Source: Oscillospiraceae bacterium
Lineage (GTDB): Bacteria; Bacillota; Clostridia; Oscillospirales; Acutalibacteraceae
DNA: 39,198 nucleotides
NCBI GenBank assembly: GCA_015066515.1
Contig: SVOH01000018.1
Span: 1-39,198 of the forward strand
Direction of reading: 5' to 3'
Positions 31,400 through 39,198 of the stretch are shown piece by piece; within the stretch, counting starts at the first letter, position 1; each line of letters begins with the position of its first letter. The notes under the pieces are model-generated. The model worked only from the letters and a program-made list of their open reading frames with translations, was not told where the DNA came from and did not search any database. The translations under genes and the position numbers were made by a program.

Positions 31400-32530
31400 T
31401 TATATTGATATATCAACGATATCCAAATTTTTATCAAATACCGTAAATTGCGCGTCGTAGCCTGATTTGATTATACCTTTGGTTTCGAGGTTCATTACTT
31501 TAGCAGGGGTTTCGGTCATCATTTTAACAGCATCAGCTATACCGCAGCCTGCTTTTACCGCGGTTTTAAGCAGTATATCGCTCGTAGCGATACTGCCTGC
31601 AAAGGCACTGCGGTCAAGTAGTTTCGCAACACCATCTTCTATAACAAACGGTACGGGGCAATCACGATATTCCTTACCATCTTCACCTATACCGCCGGGA
31701 CGTAACGCGTCGGTTATAAGGCAGACACTGTCAGTGCCCTTTAGCTTGATTATCATTTTAAGCAAATCAAGTGGCAAATGGCAACCGTCGGCAATAGCCT
31801 CGACGTATATATCGTCAAGCAAATATGCGCTCTCAACTATGCCTAGATGTCTAAAGCCTTGATGGCGTGTGATGGTAGAAGTACAAGAATATAGATGTGT
31901 AATAAGGTGGTTTCCACCCTCGAAAGCCCGTAATACATCATCATATTCTGCCGAAGAGTGAGCCGTTGCGGCAAGTATGCCCTTTTCTGTTATGTCCTTT
32001 AAAAAGGCATTATCCTTGTCCTTTTCGGGCGCATAGTCCCAACGGGCAATAACGTCGCTGTATTCTTCGAGCAGTGACTCGTATTCCTCGCGGTCTATAT
32101 CGCGCACAATACCTGGGGCTTGACCACCGCACATTTCGAGTGCAAAATACGGTCCTTCAAGGTGAATGCCCGGTATTTCAAGAGCACAACTGTCTTTAAC
32201 CTCGCGCGCGGTTTGAAGCACGCGTACCATAGTGTCATAATCGGTAGCGCTGATTGTAGGATATATAACGCGAGTACCGTGAGCCGCGTGGACTTCACAC
32301 GCCTTTTTAAAGGCTTCGGGTGTGGCGTCGATAAACTCATAACCACCGCCGCCGTGACAGTGAATTTCGATAAACCCAGGGGCAATATAATTGCCACTAA
32401 GATCTACCTTTTCACCGCTTACTTCGACGGTTGGTTTTACATCAACGATTTTTTTATCATCAATTATTATATCATATCCCGAAAGGATTTCGCCATTTGA
32501 TACAATTTTGCCGTTAGTCAGTATCTTCAT
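31400..32530 (-). CDS. nagA: N-acetylglucosamine-6-phosphate deacetylase
   Basis: A 376-residue amidohydrolase that removes acetate from N-acetylglucosamine 6-phosphate. Motifs are PGFIEIHCHGGGGYEF, GIHLEGPYFALE, ATAHSSAEYDD, THLYSCTSTI, and the catalytic Asp in CLITDALRPGG. The start ATG overlaps the stop of the upstream oxidoreductase (ATGA), so translation is coupled. It is last in the nagB-isomerase-oxidoreductase-oxidoreductase-nagA operon and faces the tRNA terminator. Confidence 0.9.
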   Translation of the reverse strand: MKILTNGKIVSNGEILSGYDIIIDDKKIVDVKPTVEVSGEKVDLSGNYIAPGFIEIHCHGGGGYEFIDATPEAFKKACEVHAAHGTRVIYPTISATDYDTMVRVLQTAREVKDSCALEIPGIHLEGPYFALEMCGGQAPGIVRDIDREEYESLLEEYSDVIARWDYAPEKDKDNAFLKDITEKGILAATAHSSAEYDDVLRAFEGGNHLITHLYSCTSTITRHQGFRHLGIVESAYLLDDIYVEAIADGCHLPLDLLKMIIKLKGTDSVCLITDALRPGGIGEDGKEYRDCPVPFVIEDGVAKLLDRSAFAGSIATSDILLKTAVKAGCGIADAVKMMTETPAKVMNLETKGIIKSGYDAQFTVFDKNLDIVDISI

Positions 32531-33384
32531 TCTACAATAATTTCTTTCTTTTCTTTGTATGAACGCTCTATTGCATCGAGTATTTTAACCGGATATACCA
32601 GATCGTCATAACTGTCGTGCATAACGCCGTTTTTAACCATTTCTACAAACTCGTCAAACTCGTTTACGTATGTATAAGCAACGTCGTCGCAGAAGGTGTC
32701 ATAAATCTGATTATCAGCGGTGCGCACACCTGCCGAATATCTGTAAGCGCCGGTATAAAAACCGCAAACGTCAAATTCGCCAAAGTTAAATATAACGGTA
32801 AGGCGGTTTGCCTTTTCATCGGGGCAGTATGCAGTAACCGACTTTACGTTTCTGCCGTAAATGGTGATAAGCATTTCAATAAGATGCTGGGTATAAAACC
32901 AGAAACCACCGTATGGGTTATCCATATTAACGGGGCAGCAAATATGACCGCTTACTACCTTTTTATTCTTTGCTATACGAGCAAGGGGCTTGAGCTCGTC
33001 AATAAACTTAAGGCAAGAACCACCGCAAAGCAAAGCACCATTATCTTTAGCGGTTTGAGCAAGCTCTTTTGCAAGCTCTAAATCAGCACAAAAAGGCTTA
33101 TCAATAAAGCAAGGAATACCTGCCTTTACGTAAGGCATAGCATATTTATAATGATTATTACCGTGACGGGCTGTTACCAAAACGCCGTCAACCTTGCCAA
33201 CAAATTCGTCGGGAGATTTAGCTGCATAGGTAGCATATCCTGCGTCAATAATGCGCTTGGTAGCTTCCTCGTCTTCTGAGTAGATACCAACGATTTCGAT
33301 ATCGCTGTATTTAGGATTTTCTTTTACCAATTGGCCAAAAGCATCGGCATGTGAATTTTCTACACCAAGAATTGCAATTTTCAT
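32527..33384 (-). CDS. Gfo/Idh/MocA-family oxidoreductase, short form
   Basis: A 285-residue NAD(P)-dependent oxidoreductase. The N-terminus (KIAILGVENSHADAFGQLV) is a Rossmann variant in which the usual GxGxxG is GVENSH. GIPCFIDKPFCADLELAKEL is the EKP-type motif (here DKP) with the conserved Lys, and the C-terminal half is the alpha/beta substrate domain (GGFWFYTQHLIEMLITIYG). AGGAG precedes the ATG. It overlaps nagA by four bases. The substrate is unknown; the operon suggests an amino sugar derivative. Confidence 0.82.
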   Translation of the reverse strand: MKIAILGVENSHADAFGQLVKENPKYSDIEIVGIYSEDEEATKRIIDAGYATYAAKSPDEFVGKVDGVLVTARHGNNHYKYAMPYVKAGIPCFIDKPFCADLELAKELAQTAKDNGALLCGGSCLKFIDELKPLARIAKNKKVVSGHICCPVNMDNPYGGFWFYTQHLIEMLITIYGRNVKSVTAYCPDEKANRLTVIFNFGEFDVCGFYTGAYRYSAGVRTADNQIYDTFCDDVAYTYVNEFDEFVEMVKNGVMHDSYDDLVYPVKILDAIERSYKEKKEIIVE

Positions 33385-33400
33385 AATGTTTTCTCCTATT

Positions 33401-33421
33401 GGGGAGGGGTGACCCCTCCCC
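33401..33421. repeat. GC-rich hairpin between the two oxidoreductase genes
   Basis: GGGGAGGGG (33401-33409) and CCCCTCCCC (33413-33421) form a 9-bp GC stem with a three-base TGA loop, in an otherwise AT-rich region. There is no T run, so it may be a dispersed repeat or an mRNA-stabilising element. Confidence 0.6.
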
Positions 33422-33430
33422 TACAAAATT

Positions 33431-34498
33431 TTAAACGGTTATAGTGTCTAATGGGTTTTGTGCGCGTATTGTATCGATTACCTTAAACTGTGTAAGTACT
33501 TGATATGGTGTAATTTCCATTTCCTTGCCGTTTACAAGATAATCATAAATCATATCATAGTATTTTTTTACACCAACGGTAAATACTGTACCCTCAACAT
33601 CAACGTGTTCTTCGGTCCAGTCAAGCTTTTCACTGCAGTAATTAGGTGTGCGCTCTTCGGTAAAGAGTGGCTCTAATGTAAGCTTTTGCTCAGGAGCAGT
33701 TTCAGGATTATAGTATTTATAATCAATAGCGCTCATTGTAGCTTTAAGTGAGCCATACTGACAATGTACAACGTATATAGGACCTGCATATGCGTTGCAC
33801 TTTGAAAGATCAACGTCAATAAGTGGCTTATTGGGTGCTGTAAGAATAATCTTTGCATAGTCTTCGGCATCACCAAAGGTGTTAACGCGGTCAAGCTTTG
33901 AGAAAACGGTAATGTTATCGTCAAAGCCTAAAATATCAAGTGCCTGGTCAAGCGGATGAGGGCCTGTGTTTCTTACCTCGCCACCGTTATAGCCTTGGTA
34001 TGTCTGCCAGTCCCAACGACGAGCAAATCCCGAGAAAGAAATGCTGTACTGAACAGGGCGGCCAAGCTTGCCGCTTGCAATAATTTTCTTAATTTCGGTA
34101 TAATATGGAGCAAAACGTGACTGCTGGAATACGTTAAGCATTTTGCCGCTTTTTTCGTAAGCCTTTACAATGCGGTCACATTCTTCATAGTTTTTACCAA
34201 ATGGCTTTTCACAAACTACGTTAAAGCCATGCTCTAACAAATCGATTGTAATATCGGCATGCATATGTGAGAATGAGCTGTTTACAACAAGGTCGATGTC
34301 GGTTCTGCCAAAAAGCTCGCGGTAGTCGGCATATACATCACAACCCCACTCTTCTTTAGCGCGGATACGACGCTCTTCCAGTGCGTCAACAATTGCTATT
34401 ACGTTGTATTTTTCATTATATTCACTTTTGAAAAATGCACCGTGAATATCTCGGCCGCTACGACCCTGTCCAATAATTGCTACGTTTAACTTTTTCAT
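33431..34498 (-). CDS. Gfo/Idh/MocA-family oxidoreductase
   Basis: A 355-residue NAD(P)-dependent oxidoreductase with VAIIGQGRSGRDIHGAFF (Rossmann loop), FNVVCEKPFGKNYEECDRIV (EKP motif) and GGEVRNTGPHPLDQALDILG, the block that usually supplies the catalytic His. Length is standard, longer than the neighbouring family member. The ATG has GGAGG upstream and overlaps the isomerase stop by four bases (ATGA). Two family members beside an isomerase suggest oxidation and later reduction of a sugar intermediate. Confidence 0.87.
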   Translation of the reverse strand: MKKLNVAIIGQGRSGRDIHGAFFKSEYNEKYNVIAIVDALEERRIRAKEEWGCDVYADYRELFGRTDIDLVVNSSFSHMHADITIDLLEHGFNVVCEKPFGKNYEECDRIVKAYEKSGKMLNVFQQSRFAPYYTEIKKIIASGKLGRPVQYSISFSGFARRWDWQTYQGYNGGEVRNTGPHPLDQALDILGFDDNITVFSKLDRVNTFGDAEDYAKIILTAPNKPLIDVDLSKCNAYAGPIYVVHCQYGSLKATMSAIDYKYYNPETAPEQKLTLEPLFTEERTPNYCSEKLDWTEEHVDVEGTVFTVGVKKYYDMIYDYLVNGKEMEITPYQVLTQFKVIDTIRAQNPLDTITV

Positions 34499-35373
34499 AA
34501 GCTTATTTCCTCCAAGGCTTTATTTATAATTTCTTTTAGTGCTATAATACTTTCTTCGCTTGCTTCATAAGCTCCGTCTGAAAAAGCCGCGCCACCGGGA
34601 CGTTTTAACTGCTCTTCGTCAAGCTCGGAATTTTTACGGTAATGTGTTTCAAGCATTACACCGCCTGAGTAACCATCGCGGATAAGCTTTTTAAAAATAC
34701 CTACGAAATCAGCAACGCCCGTGCCTGGCATTACAGCGGGTGGGTATGGAGTACCGTTTGGAATAGCATCCTTTACGTGCATATTAACTATGCCACAAGG
34801 CTTGAGTTTATCATAAGCGTCTTCGCTGGTCTTACTTGTAACCCAGATTTCATTACCCGGATCAAAAAGTGCTTTAATGCGAGGGTTATTAATTGCGGTA
34901 AGTAATTCTGCAAGCTTATGCGGTGTACTTGAGTGAATTGCGGGGTCAGATTCGAGTGCACAGTAAACGTCATACTTTTCGCAAAGAGCAATAATATCGC
35001 CGTACATTGTAGCACGAACTTCTACCGGTACGTCTTTGTTCCAAAAGTCAAAGCCGCGTATGTACTTAGCACCCATTTTGTTTGCCATTATAGCACATTT
35101 TTCAAAACCTGCTATGTTAGCCTTTATTGCTTCTTGGTCGTCATATTCACATTTGAACACAGGAGAAGAAATTGCCGAAATCTCTAAATCGTATTCCTTT
35201 GCGGCGGCAATAATTTGCTCTACATCCTCGTCGGTATAGTCAAACGGTGAGCGTCCGTTTACCGAACGCACTTCCATACACTGAAGCCCGTGCTTTTTAC
35301 AAAAGCGTGCCGCTTCGAAAATGTCTTGTGTCACTTCATCGGTGATAACACCAAGTTTAAACTTTATTTCCAT
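34495..35373 (-). CDS. Sugar phosphate isomerase/epimerase-family protein (TIM barrel)
   Basis: A 292-residue xylose-isomerase-like barrel. Motifs with likely metal ligands are VYCALESDPAIHSSTP, IKALFDPGNEIW, VNMHVKDAIPN and GGVMLETHYRK. The family includes epimerases, dehydratases and 3-keto-glycoside hydrolases, so the reaction is open. The ATG has AGGAG upstream. It lies between nagB and the first oxidoreductase and overlaps the latter by four bases. Confidence 0.85.
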   Translation of the reverse strand: MEIKFKLGVITDEVTQDIFEAARFCKKHGLQCMEVRSVNGRSPFDYTDEDVEQIIAAAKEYDLEISAISSPVFKCEYDDQEAIKANIAGFEKCAIMANKMGAKYIRGFDFWNKDVPVEVRATMYGDIIALCEKYDVYCALESDPAIHSSTPHKLAELLTAINNPRIKALFDPGNEIWVTSKTSEDAYDKLKPCGIVNMHVKDAIPNGTPYPPAVMPGTGVADFVGIFKKLIRDGYSGGVMLETHYRKNSELDEEQLKRPGGAAFSDGAYEASEESIIALKEIINKALEEISL

Positions 35374-35384
35374 AAAATTACTCC

Positions 35385-36125
35385 TTAAAGCAATTTGGCG
35401 CCACTATCTAAATCGCAATACATAATTGCATTATCGTGACGGCGCAAAATGGTTGCTGGGCACATATCGTTTATTTCTTCGTTCACTGTGTTGTAAACTG
35501 CATCGGCCTTTGTTGCGGCGGGCACTACGCAGAACATATAGTCAGCGCTTACCATTTGCGGAATTGTAAGTGTGTACGCATATTCGGGCACGTCATCAAA
35601 AGTTGGGAAACAACCGTCGTGCACCTGTTGCATACGGCAAACGTCGTCAAGCTTTGCCTTCTTAATTCTAACAGGATCATTAAAATCAGCAACACCGGGG
35701 TCATTAAATGCAATGTGACCATTTTCGCCTATACCTAAGCATACTATATCTATATGGTTTTCTGCAAGTATTTTTTCATACCGGAGGCCATAATCTGCAA
35801 CATAGAAAATATTTGCAAAAGAAACCTTCTTAAAAATGTGCTCGTTTAAATAGTTACCAAAGCTTTGTGGGTCCTCTTTTTTAAGGCCAACGTATTCGTC
35901 CATATGAAATGCGTTTACGCGATTCCAATCGAGTGGTTTTTTTAGCAAGCTTTCGAGCACGTCGTTTTGTGAAGGAGCTGCCGCAAAAACCATATTTATG
36001 TTTGTCTTTTCGCTAAGAAGCTTCTCCATACAAGCGGCGATATCATCGGCAGCAGCAGCGCCCATAACAGCACGATTTTCGTAAATATTTACTGCCAATT
36101 TATCTTTTTTCAAACTTTTTATCAT
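35385..36125 (-). CDS. nagB: Glucosamine-6-phosphate deaminase (NagB-like)
   Basis: A 246-residue NagB/6-phosphogluconolactonase-fold protein. NAFHMDEYVGL contains the catalytic Asp, and IDIVCLGIGENGHIAFNDPG is the diagnostic NagB motif with Asp/His relay residues. It would turn glucosamine 6-phosphate into fructose 6-phosphate plus ammonia. The C-terminus (CPATILRRHDNAIMYCDLDSG) resembles but diverges from the E. coli enzyme, so activity on a related amino sugar phosphate is possible. AGAGGTG precedes the ATG. It is the first gene of the operon, divergent from the AraC regulator. Confidence 0.85.
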   Translation of the reverse strand: MIKSLKKDKLAVNIYENRAVMGAAAADDIAACMEKLLSEKTNINMVFAAAPSQNDVLESLLKKPLDWNRVNAFHMDEYVGLKKEDPQSFGNYLNEHIFKKVSFANIFYVADYGLRYEKILAENHIDIVCLGIGENGHIAFNDPGVADFNDPVRIKKAKLDDVCRMQQVHDGCFPTFDDVPEYAYTLTIPQMVSADYMFCVVPAATKADAVYNTVNEEINDMCPATILRRHDNAIMYCDLDSGAKLL

Positions 36126-36161
36126 AAAGATTACACCTCTTTACATTATTTTGCATTTGAA

Positions 36162-36240
36162 ATTATACTACTTTTATTTTTGCAATTAAATTGCAAATAC
36201 AACCAAATATATTGCAAAAATAAACAATATGTGTTAAGAT
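36162..36240. promoter_or_regulatory. Divergent promoter region with TTTGCAAT operator
   Basis: TTTGCAATT (36179-36187) and AATTGCAAA (36189-36197) form a near-perfect 19-bp palindrome around one A. Further TTGCAA copies lie at 36211-36217 and a related TTTTGCAT near 36150. For the AraC gene TTGCAA (36212-36217) and TAAGAT (36235-36240) are 17 bases apart. For nagB a TATAAT -10 lies on the minus strand at 36167-36162. A shared operator for both directions is likely. Confidence 0.65.
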
Positions 36241-36255
36241 AAGTGCGGTGATACT

Positions 36256-37074
36256 ATGAAAAAGAAAAAACTGTTTGTTTATAGGGACAATACGACCTAT
36301 TTACACCATACTTTAACCATCGATCCCGCTACCGATGATGTTTCGTTTAAGAGCCATTCACACAACATGGTAGAGGTATATTACTTTTTGCGCGGTAATG
36401 CACGCTTTGTTGTAGAAGGTAATATTTTTACGCTTGAGCGCGGCAACATTTTGGTTATGGCAAGCGGGCAGACACACCACTTATTGCTTGAACCGTCAAC
36501 TGCTTACGAACGAATGGCCCTTTTAATAGACACTTCTGCTGTGCCTACCGAATTTGACTTGCTTAGTGAACCGGTATATAATGGAACAAATCTTTTTGAA
36601 TTAAACAAGCGCGAACAAATTTGGTTTGAAGAGAGCTTTTCGCTTATTACTAAAGCAGCGACCGACACACAAAAAAACCTTATTCTTTCTTTTTCTTCAA
36701 TGGTCTTTTCCCTGCTTTCTACAAAACTGAAGCATACAACTAACATAAACATAGTCGACAATACAATCAAAAAAACGATTAATTTTATCAATAAAAATTT
36801 GTCAAACGAATTAAGTCTTGAAATAATAGCAAATGCGCTTTATTGCAGTCGTGTAACACTAAATCGCAAATTTCGTGAAATTATGGGATGCACCGTTTGG
36901 GAATATGTAATTCGCCGCCGTATTTATTCGGCAAGACAGCAACTGTTTTTGGGTGATGCTATAACAGACGTATATCAAAAAAGCGGATTTAATGACTATT
37001 CAACTTTTTTTAGAGCATATAAAAAAATAATCGGTGTATCCCCCAGTGAAGATTTTAAAAAATCACAAAATTAA
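36256..37074 (+). CDS. AraC-family regulator with cupin sensor domain
   Basis: A 272-residue regulator. Residues about 30-90 are an AraC-type cupin (SHSHNMVEVYYFLRGNARFV, GNILVMASGQTHHLL) for ligand binding. Residues about 170-268 are the two helix-turn-helix units (LSLEIIANALYCSRVTLNRK, ITDVYQKSGFNDYSTFFRAY). It is divergent from nagB, with TTTGCAAT palindromes between the two, so it probably senses an amino sugar and controls the nag-type operon. Confidence 0.92.
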   Translation: MKKKKLFVYRDNTTYLHHTLTIDPATDDVSFKSHSHNMVEVYYFLRGNARFVVEGNIFTLERGNILVMASGQTHHLLLEPSTAYERMALLIDTSAVPTEFDLLSEPVYNGTNLFELNKREQIWFEESFSLITKAATDTQKNLILSFSSMVFSLLSTKLKHTTNINIVDNTIKKTINFINKNLSNELSLEIIANALYCSRVTLNRKFREIMGCTVWEYVIRRRIYSARQQLFLGDAITDVYQKSGFNDYSTFFRAYKKIIGVSPSEDFKKSQN

Positions 37075-37103
37075 AAAGAAGACTCCGTTTGGAGTCTTCT
37101 TTT
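37074..37103. terminator. Bidirectional terminator
   Basis: AAAAGAAGACTCC (37074-37086) pairs with GGAGTCTTCTTTT (37091-37103) around GTTT, between the convergent AraC and GH16 genes. Confidence 0.9.
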
Positions 37104-37108
37104 AATTA

Positions 37109-39198
37109 TTACTTACCGTAACCGAAGTGGTTGTTGTTATTAAAGTTTTCGGTTTCTTTGGTAACTATATCGCGCTTACCATCTTCTTGATATACACGAA
37201 CATAGTCAATATCGAACGTGGTTTTATCACCATCTTCATAAGTAAGCAAGTCGGTATATAATGTAGTACCATTTTTATATTCCTGATTAGCGGTATAGAA
37301 ATGGTTATCAAACATAATATATACGTATTGGTTAAATGTTTTACCATCTTCTACGTATGTACCACCGGCAGCCTCTGAATCCAAGTAATACTCTTGACTT
37401 TGATTGAATGTGAGTCTTTCTACACCATCGATATAAAGAGTTACTGTAAACGTATTTTGAGTTTCATTTGCAACCCACTTAAAGCCGTAAGTGTGTTCTG
37501 TCGCAAGATTTGCAAGAGTACCCATGTCGTGATTGAGCATTCCATCCCAGCGTGTAATAAACGTGTCGGCAACAGAGGTTTTAAAATCGCCTCCGTTAGT
37601 TGTTAATTTGTGTTGGGTTGGTGCGGTTCTGTTGCTGAGCCACTTATCCCAATCAATTACATAAAGGGTGTCATTTTCAACATTTTCACCGTACCACTTA
37701 TGTACAGTTAAATTAACCTTTGTACGATCAACACCTGTAAGCCATGTTTCAGGTTGCTTACCCGAACCCCAGAAATTTTCCCAACTAGAATTAAATTCTT
37801 TCACATATGATATATCTTGCATAAGCTCTATAATATCCATTTCAAGATATGCAGTTGGAAGCTGATATTTGTAAGAGTTGGGGTATGCACCGTTCATTGC
37901 ATTAATGCCGGTCCAGTTTGGATTTTCCTTATAAATCTTACCAAAAAGTGAAGATTCATATGTGCGGTTTTGACCACCGTCAGGAGCACCAAGCAACCAA
38001 AACGCCGGGAATGAGTGACCGTCATTTGGCAACGATGCCTTCATTTCAATATAACCCTGTTTAAAGAGCAAACTATTTTGTGTATCTATAACACCTGCTG
38101 AAGCAAAGATATCATCGGTATCAATTTCTGCGCCCCAAGCGGTTGTACCATCAAGCGTTACCGGTTTGTAGCCCCAAGCATGTGTTGTCGCATTATATGA
38201 GTCTTTGTCAATACCACGCCATATAGAAAGCTTGCCGTCTTTTACCTCGTAAAGGCTTGCAAGGTCAGCAGGATTTGCGGTTTCAAGATTCATATATTTG
38301 CTTGCTGCACCTTGGCTCTCCTCGGTACCCATTTCACCGTATTCCCAAACATCTTTGGTAATACTGCCGTCACTTGTTGCAACATCAAATTCGTCACCCC
38401 AAGCGTAATAATAGGTTGTGCCACCTATGGTCTTTGGTTGTTTTTCAACGCTTAGTGTTGCGCTCTCGATGGTATAAACCTTGTTTGTTGCAGCGTCAGA
38501 ATTAGCTATAAAGTCAAGCACTGCTTGCTCAACGCCTGTAAAGTTAGCGCCCTGAATCCAAAGAATTGCATTTTCAGCATCGTATGTAACACCATAATCA
38601 TTACCTGTAAGTGATGTTGTATATGTGCCTACATTACCCACAACTATTGCGAGTTGGCTACCTGGAGTAGCAGTACCGTCATTTGTATGAACATAAGTGT
38701 TCGAACCACTTGCGTTCTTGACAATATCTACATCTACTGCAGATTCAAGATAAAGTTCTAGCTTACGAGCTGCATCATAGTTGTCGTTTTCGCCATAGTA
38801 AATTGCCATATTACCAAGAGCAACATTGCGCCAGAAACCATCTTTAATATGATTATAATCACCGATTGTTGCACGTGTAAGGATTACAAGGTCACTTGAA
38901 TTAACCTTGCCGTTTTTACTTACATCACCATAAACATTTTCAAATCCGCTCTTCTTAAGCAACTTGTTTTTAAGCGCAATAAGGTCCGCTGACGAATATT
39001 CATAGCCTTCACCATCGCCGTCAATATCGGCACAAGGCATTGCTTTTGCACGATTTACAAGACGAGGCAAACTGCCTTCTTTACCGCCGATGTACCAGAT
39101 ATCAGTTTCGCCGGCAGTAATTTGCGCCTTAATTTCATCGGCAGACAATACTTCCAGATCGCCATTTGCATTACTAGTCGCATAAACAGCAGTATCTT
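37109..39198 (-). CDS. GH16-family glycoside hydrolase with dockerin-like domain, 5' end outside window
   Basis: The frame is open to the right edge, so the start is missing; at least 696 residues are visible (numbering here is from the TTG at 39148). Residues about 39-96 hold two dockerin-type Ca-binding repeats: DIDGDGEGYEYSSADLIALK (with an insertion) and GDVSKNGKVNSSDLVILTRA. Residues about 105-235 resemble the N-terminal domain of GH20/GH84-type enzymes (YDAARKLELYLESAVDVDIV, ILWIQGANFTGVEQAVLDFI). Residues about 245-665 form the GH16 catalytic fold: FKQGYIEMKASLP, HSFPAFWLLG and LEMDIIELMQ, where Glu436 is the expected nucleophile and Glu441 the acid/base, then FDIDYVRVYQ. GH16 enzymes cut beta-1,3/1,4-glucans and related polysaccharides. 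Dockerin suggests cellulosome-like attachment. No scaffold is in the window. Confidence 0.88.
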   Translation of the reverse strand, partial: DTAVYATSNANGDLEVLSADEIKAQITAGETDIWYIGGKEGSLPRLVNRAKAMPCADIDGDGEGYEYSSADLIALKNKLLKKSGFENVYGDVSKNGKVNSSDLVILTRATIGDYNHIKDGFWRNVALGNMAIYYGENDNYDAARKLELYLESAVDVDIVKNASGSNTYVHTNDGTATPGSQLAIVVGNVGTYTTSLTGNDYGVTYDAENAILWIQGANFTGVEQAVLDFIANSDAATNKVYTIESATLSVEKQPKTIGGTTYYYAWGDEFDVATSDGSITKDVWEYGEMGTEESQGAASKYMNLETANPADLASLYEVKDGKLSIWRGIDKDSYNATTHAWGYKPVTLDGTTAWGAEIDTDDIFASAGVIDTQNSLLFKQGYIEMKASLPNDGHSFPAFWLLGAPDGGQNRTYESSLFGKIYKENPNWTGINAMNGAYPNSYKYQLPTAYLEMDIIELMQDISYVKEFNSSWENFWGSGKQPETWLTGVDRTKVNLTVHKWYGENVENDTLYVIDWDKWLSNRTAPTQHKLTTNGGDFKTSVADTFITRWDGMLNHDMGTLANLATEHTYGFKWVANETQNTFTVTLYIDGVERLTFNQSQEYYLDSEAAGGTYVEDGKTFNQYVYIMFDNHFYTANQEYKNGTTLYTDLLTYEDGDKTTFDIDYVRVYQEDGKRDIVTKETENFNNNNHFGYGK

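Noticed and set aside
31223-31408. 61-residue open frame over the tRNA
   Set aside because: It is the tRNA-Leu gene with its promoter and terminator read as protein.

Overview
The window looks like a chromosome segment of an anaerobic, Gram-positive gut or rumen Clostridia-type bacterium (Oscillospirales/Ruminococcaceae-like). The support is indirect: moderately low GC, AGGAGG-type ribosome binding sites, T-box riboswitches, a ferredoxin-linked 2-oxoacid oxidoreductase, a dockerin-like module on a GH16 enzyme, an NlpC/P60 protein with a Cna-B-like domain, and a long collagen-like surface protein. No rRNA or other taxonomic marker is present, so the assignment is an inference.

Layout. (1) 1-3267: a collagen-like surface protein running off the left edge, in one operon with a small Mor-type regulator, and a divergent XRE regulator next to strong palindromes. 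(2) 3284-7084: an ECF sigma factor fused to membrane segment(s) and an extracytoplasmic propeller-like domain, divergent from an anchored NlpC/P60 plus Cna-B protein. (3) 7085-9891: proline operon proB-proA-proC on the minus strand. (4) 9971-19614: two T-box-controlled units. An Ile-type T-box (ATC) drives an HTH-cupin-acyl-CoA ligase. A Val-type T-box (GTA) drives a paralogous ligase, a P-loop ATPase, the four subunits of a 2-oxoisovalerate:ferredoxin oxidoreductase (VOR) and the branched-chain aminotransferase IlvE. (5) 19685-24127: a GNAT protein between twin hairpins, an uncharacterised 187-aa protein, and LysR divergent from a Na/Pi cotransporter. (6) 24197-26065: a class-I amidotransferase-like hydrolase and a CapA-like phosphoesterase. 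(7) 26076-31393: a Leu-type T-box (CTC) driving a LeuA-like protein with a degenerate active site, a TIM-barrel/acyl-CoA ligase fusion and an amidohydrolase, followed by tRNA-Leu(GAG), whose anticodon matches that T-box. (8) 31400-37074: nagB, an isomerase, two Gfo/Idh/MocA oxidoreductases and nagA, with a divergent AraC regulator. (9) 37109-39198: a GH16 glucanase-type enzyme with a dockerin-like domain, running off the right edge.

The most interesting reading is that regions 4 and 7 form one regulon. Three T-boxes with predicted Ile, Val and Leu specifiers each control an acyl-CoA ligase, and the Val unit also encodes VOR and IlvE. Ligase, VOR and aminotransferase acting in sequence could convert branched short-chain acids (2-methylbutyrate, isobutyrate, isovalerate) into Ile, Val and Leu by reductive carboxylation. 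T-box control by uncharged tRNA argues for this biosynthetic direction rather than amino-acid fermentation. Substrates, direction and the roles of the fused HTH-cupin and TIM-barrel domains are inferences.
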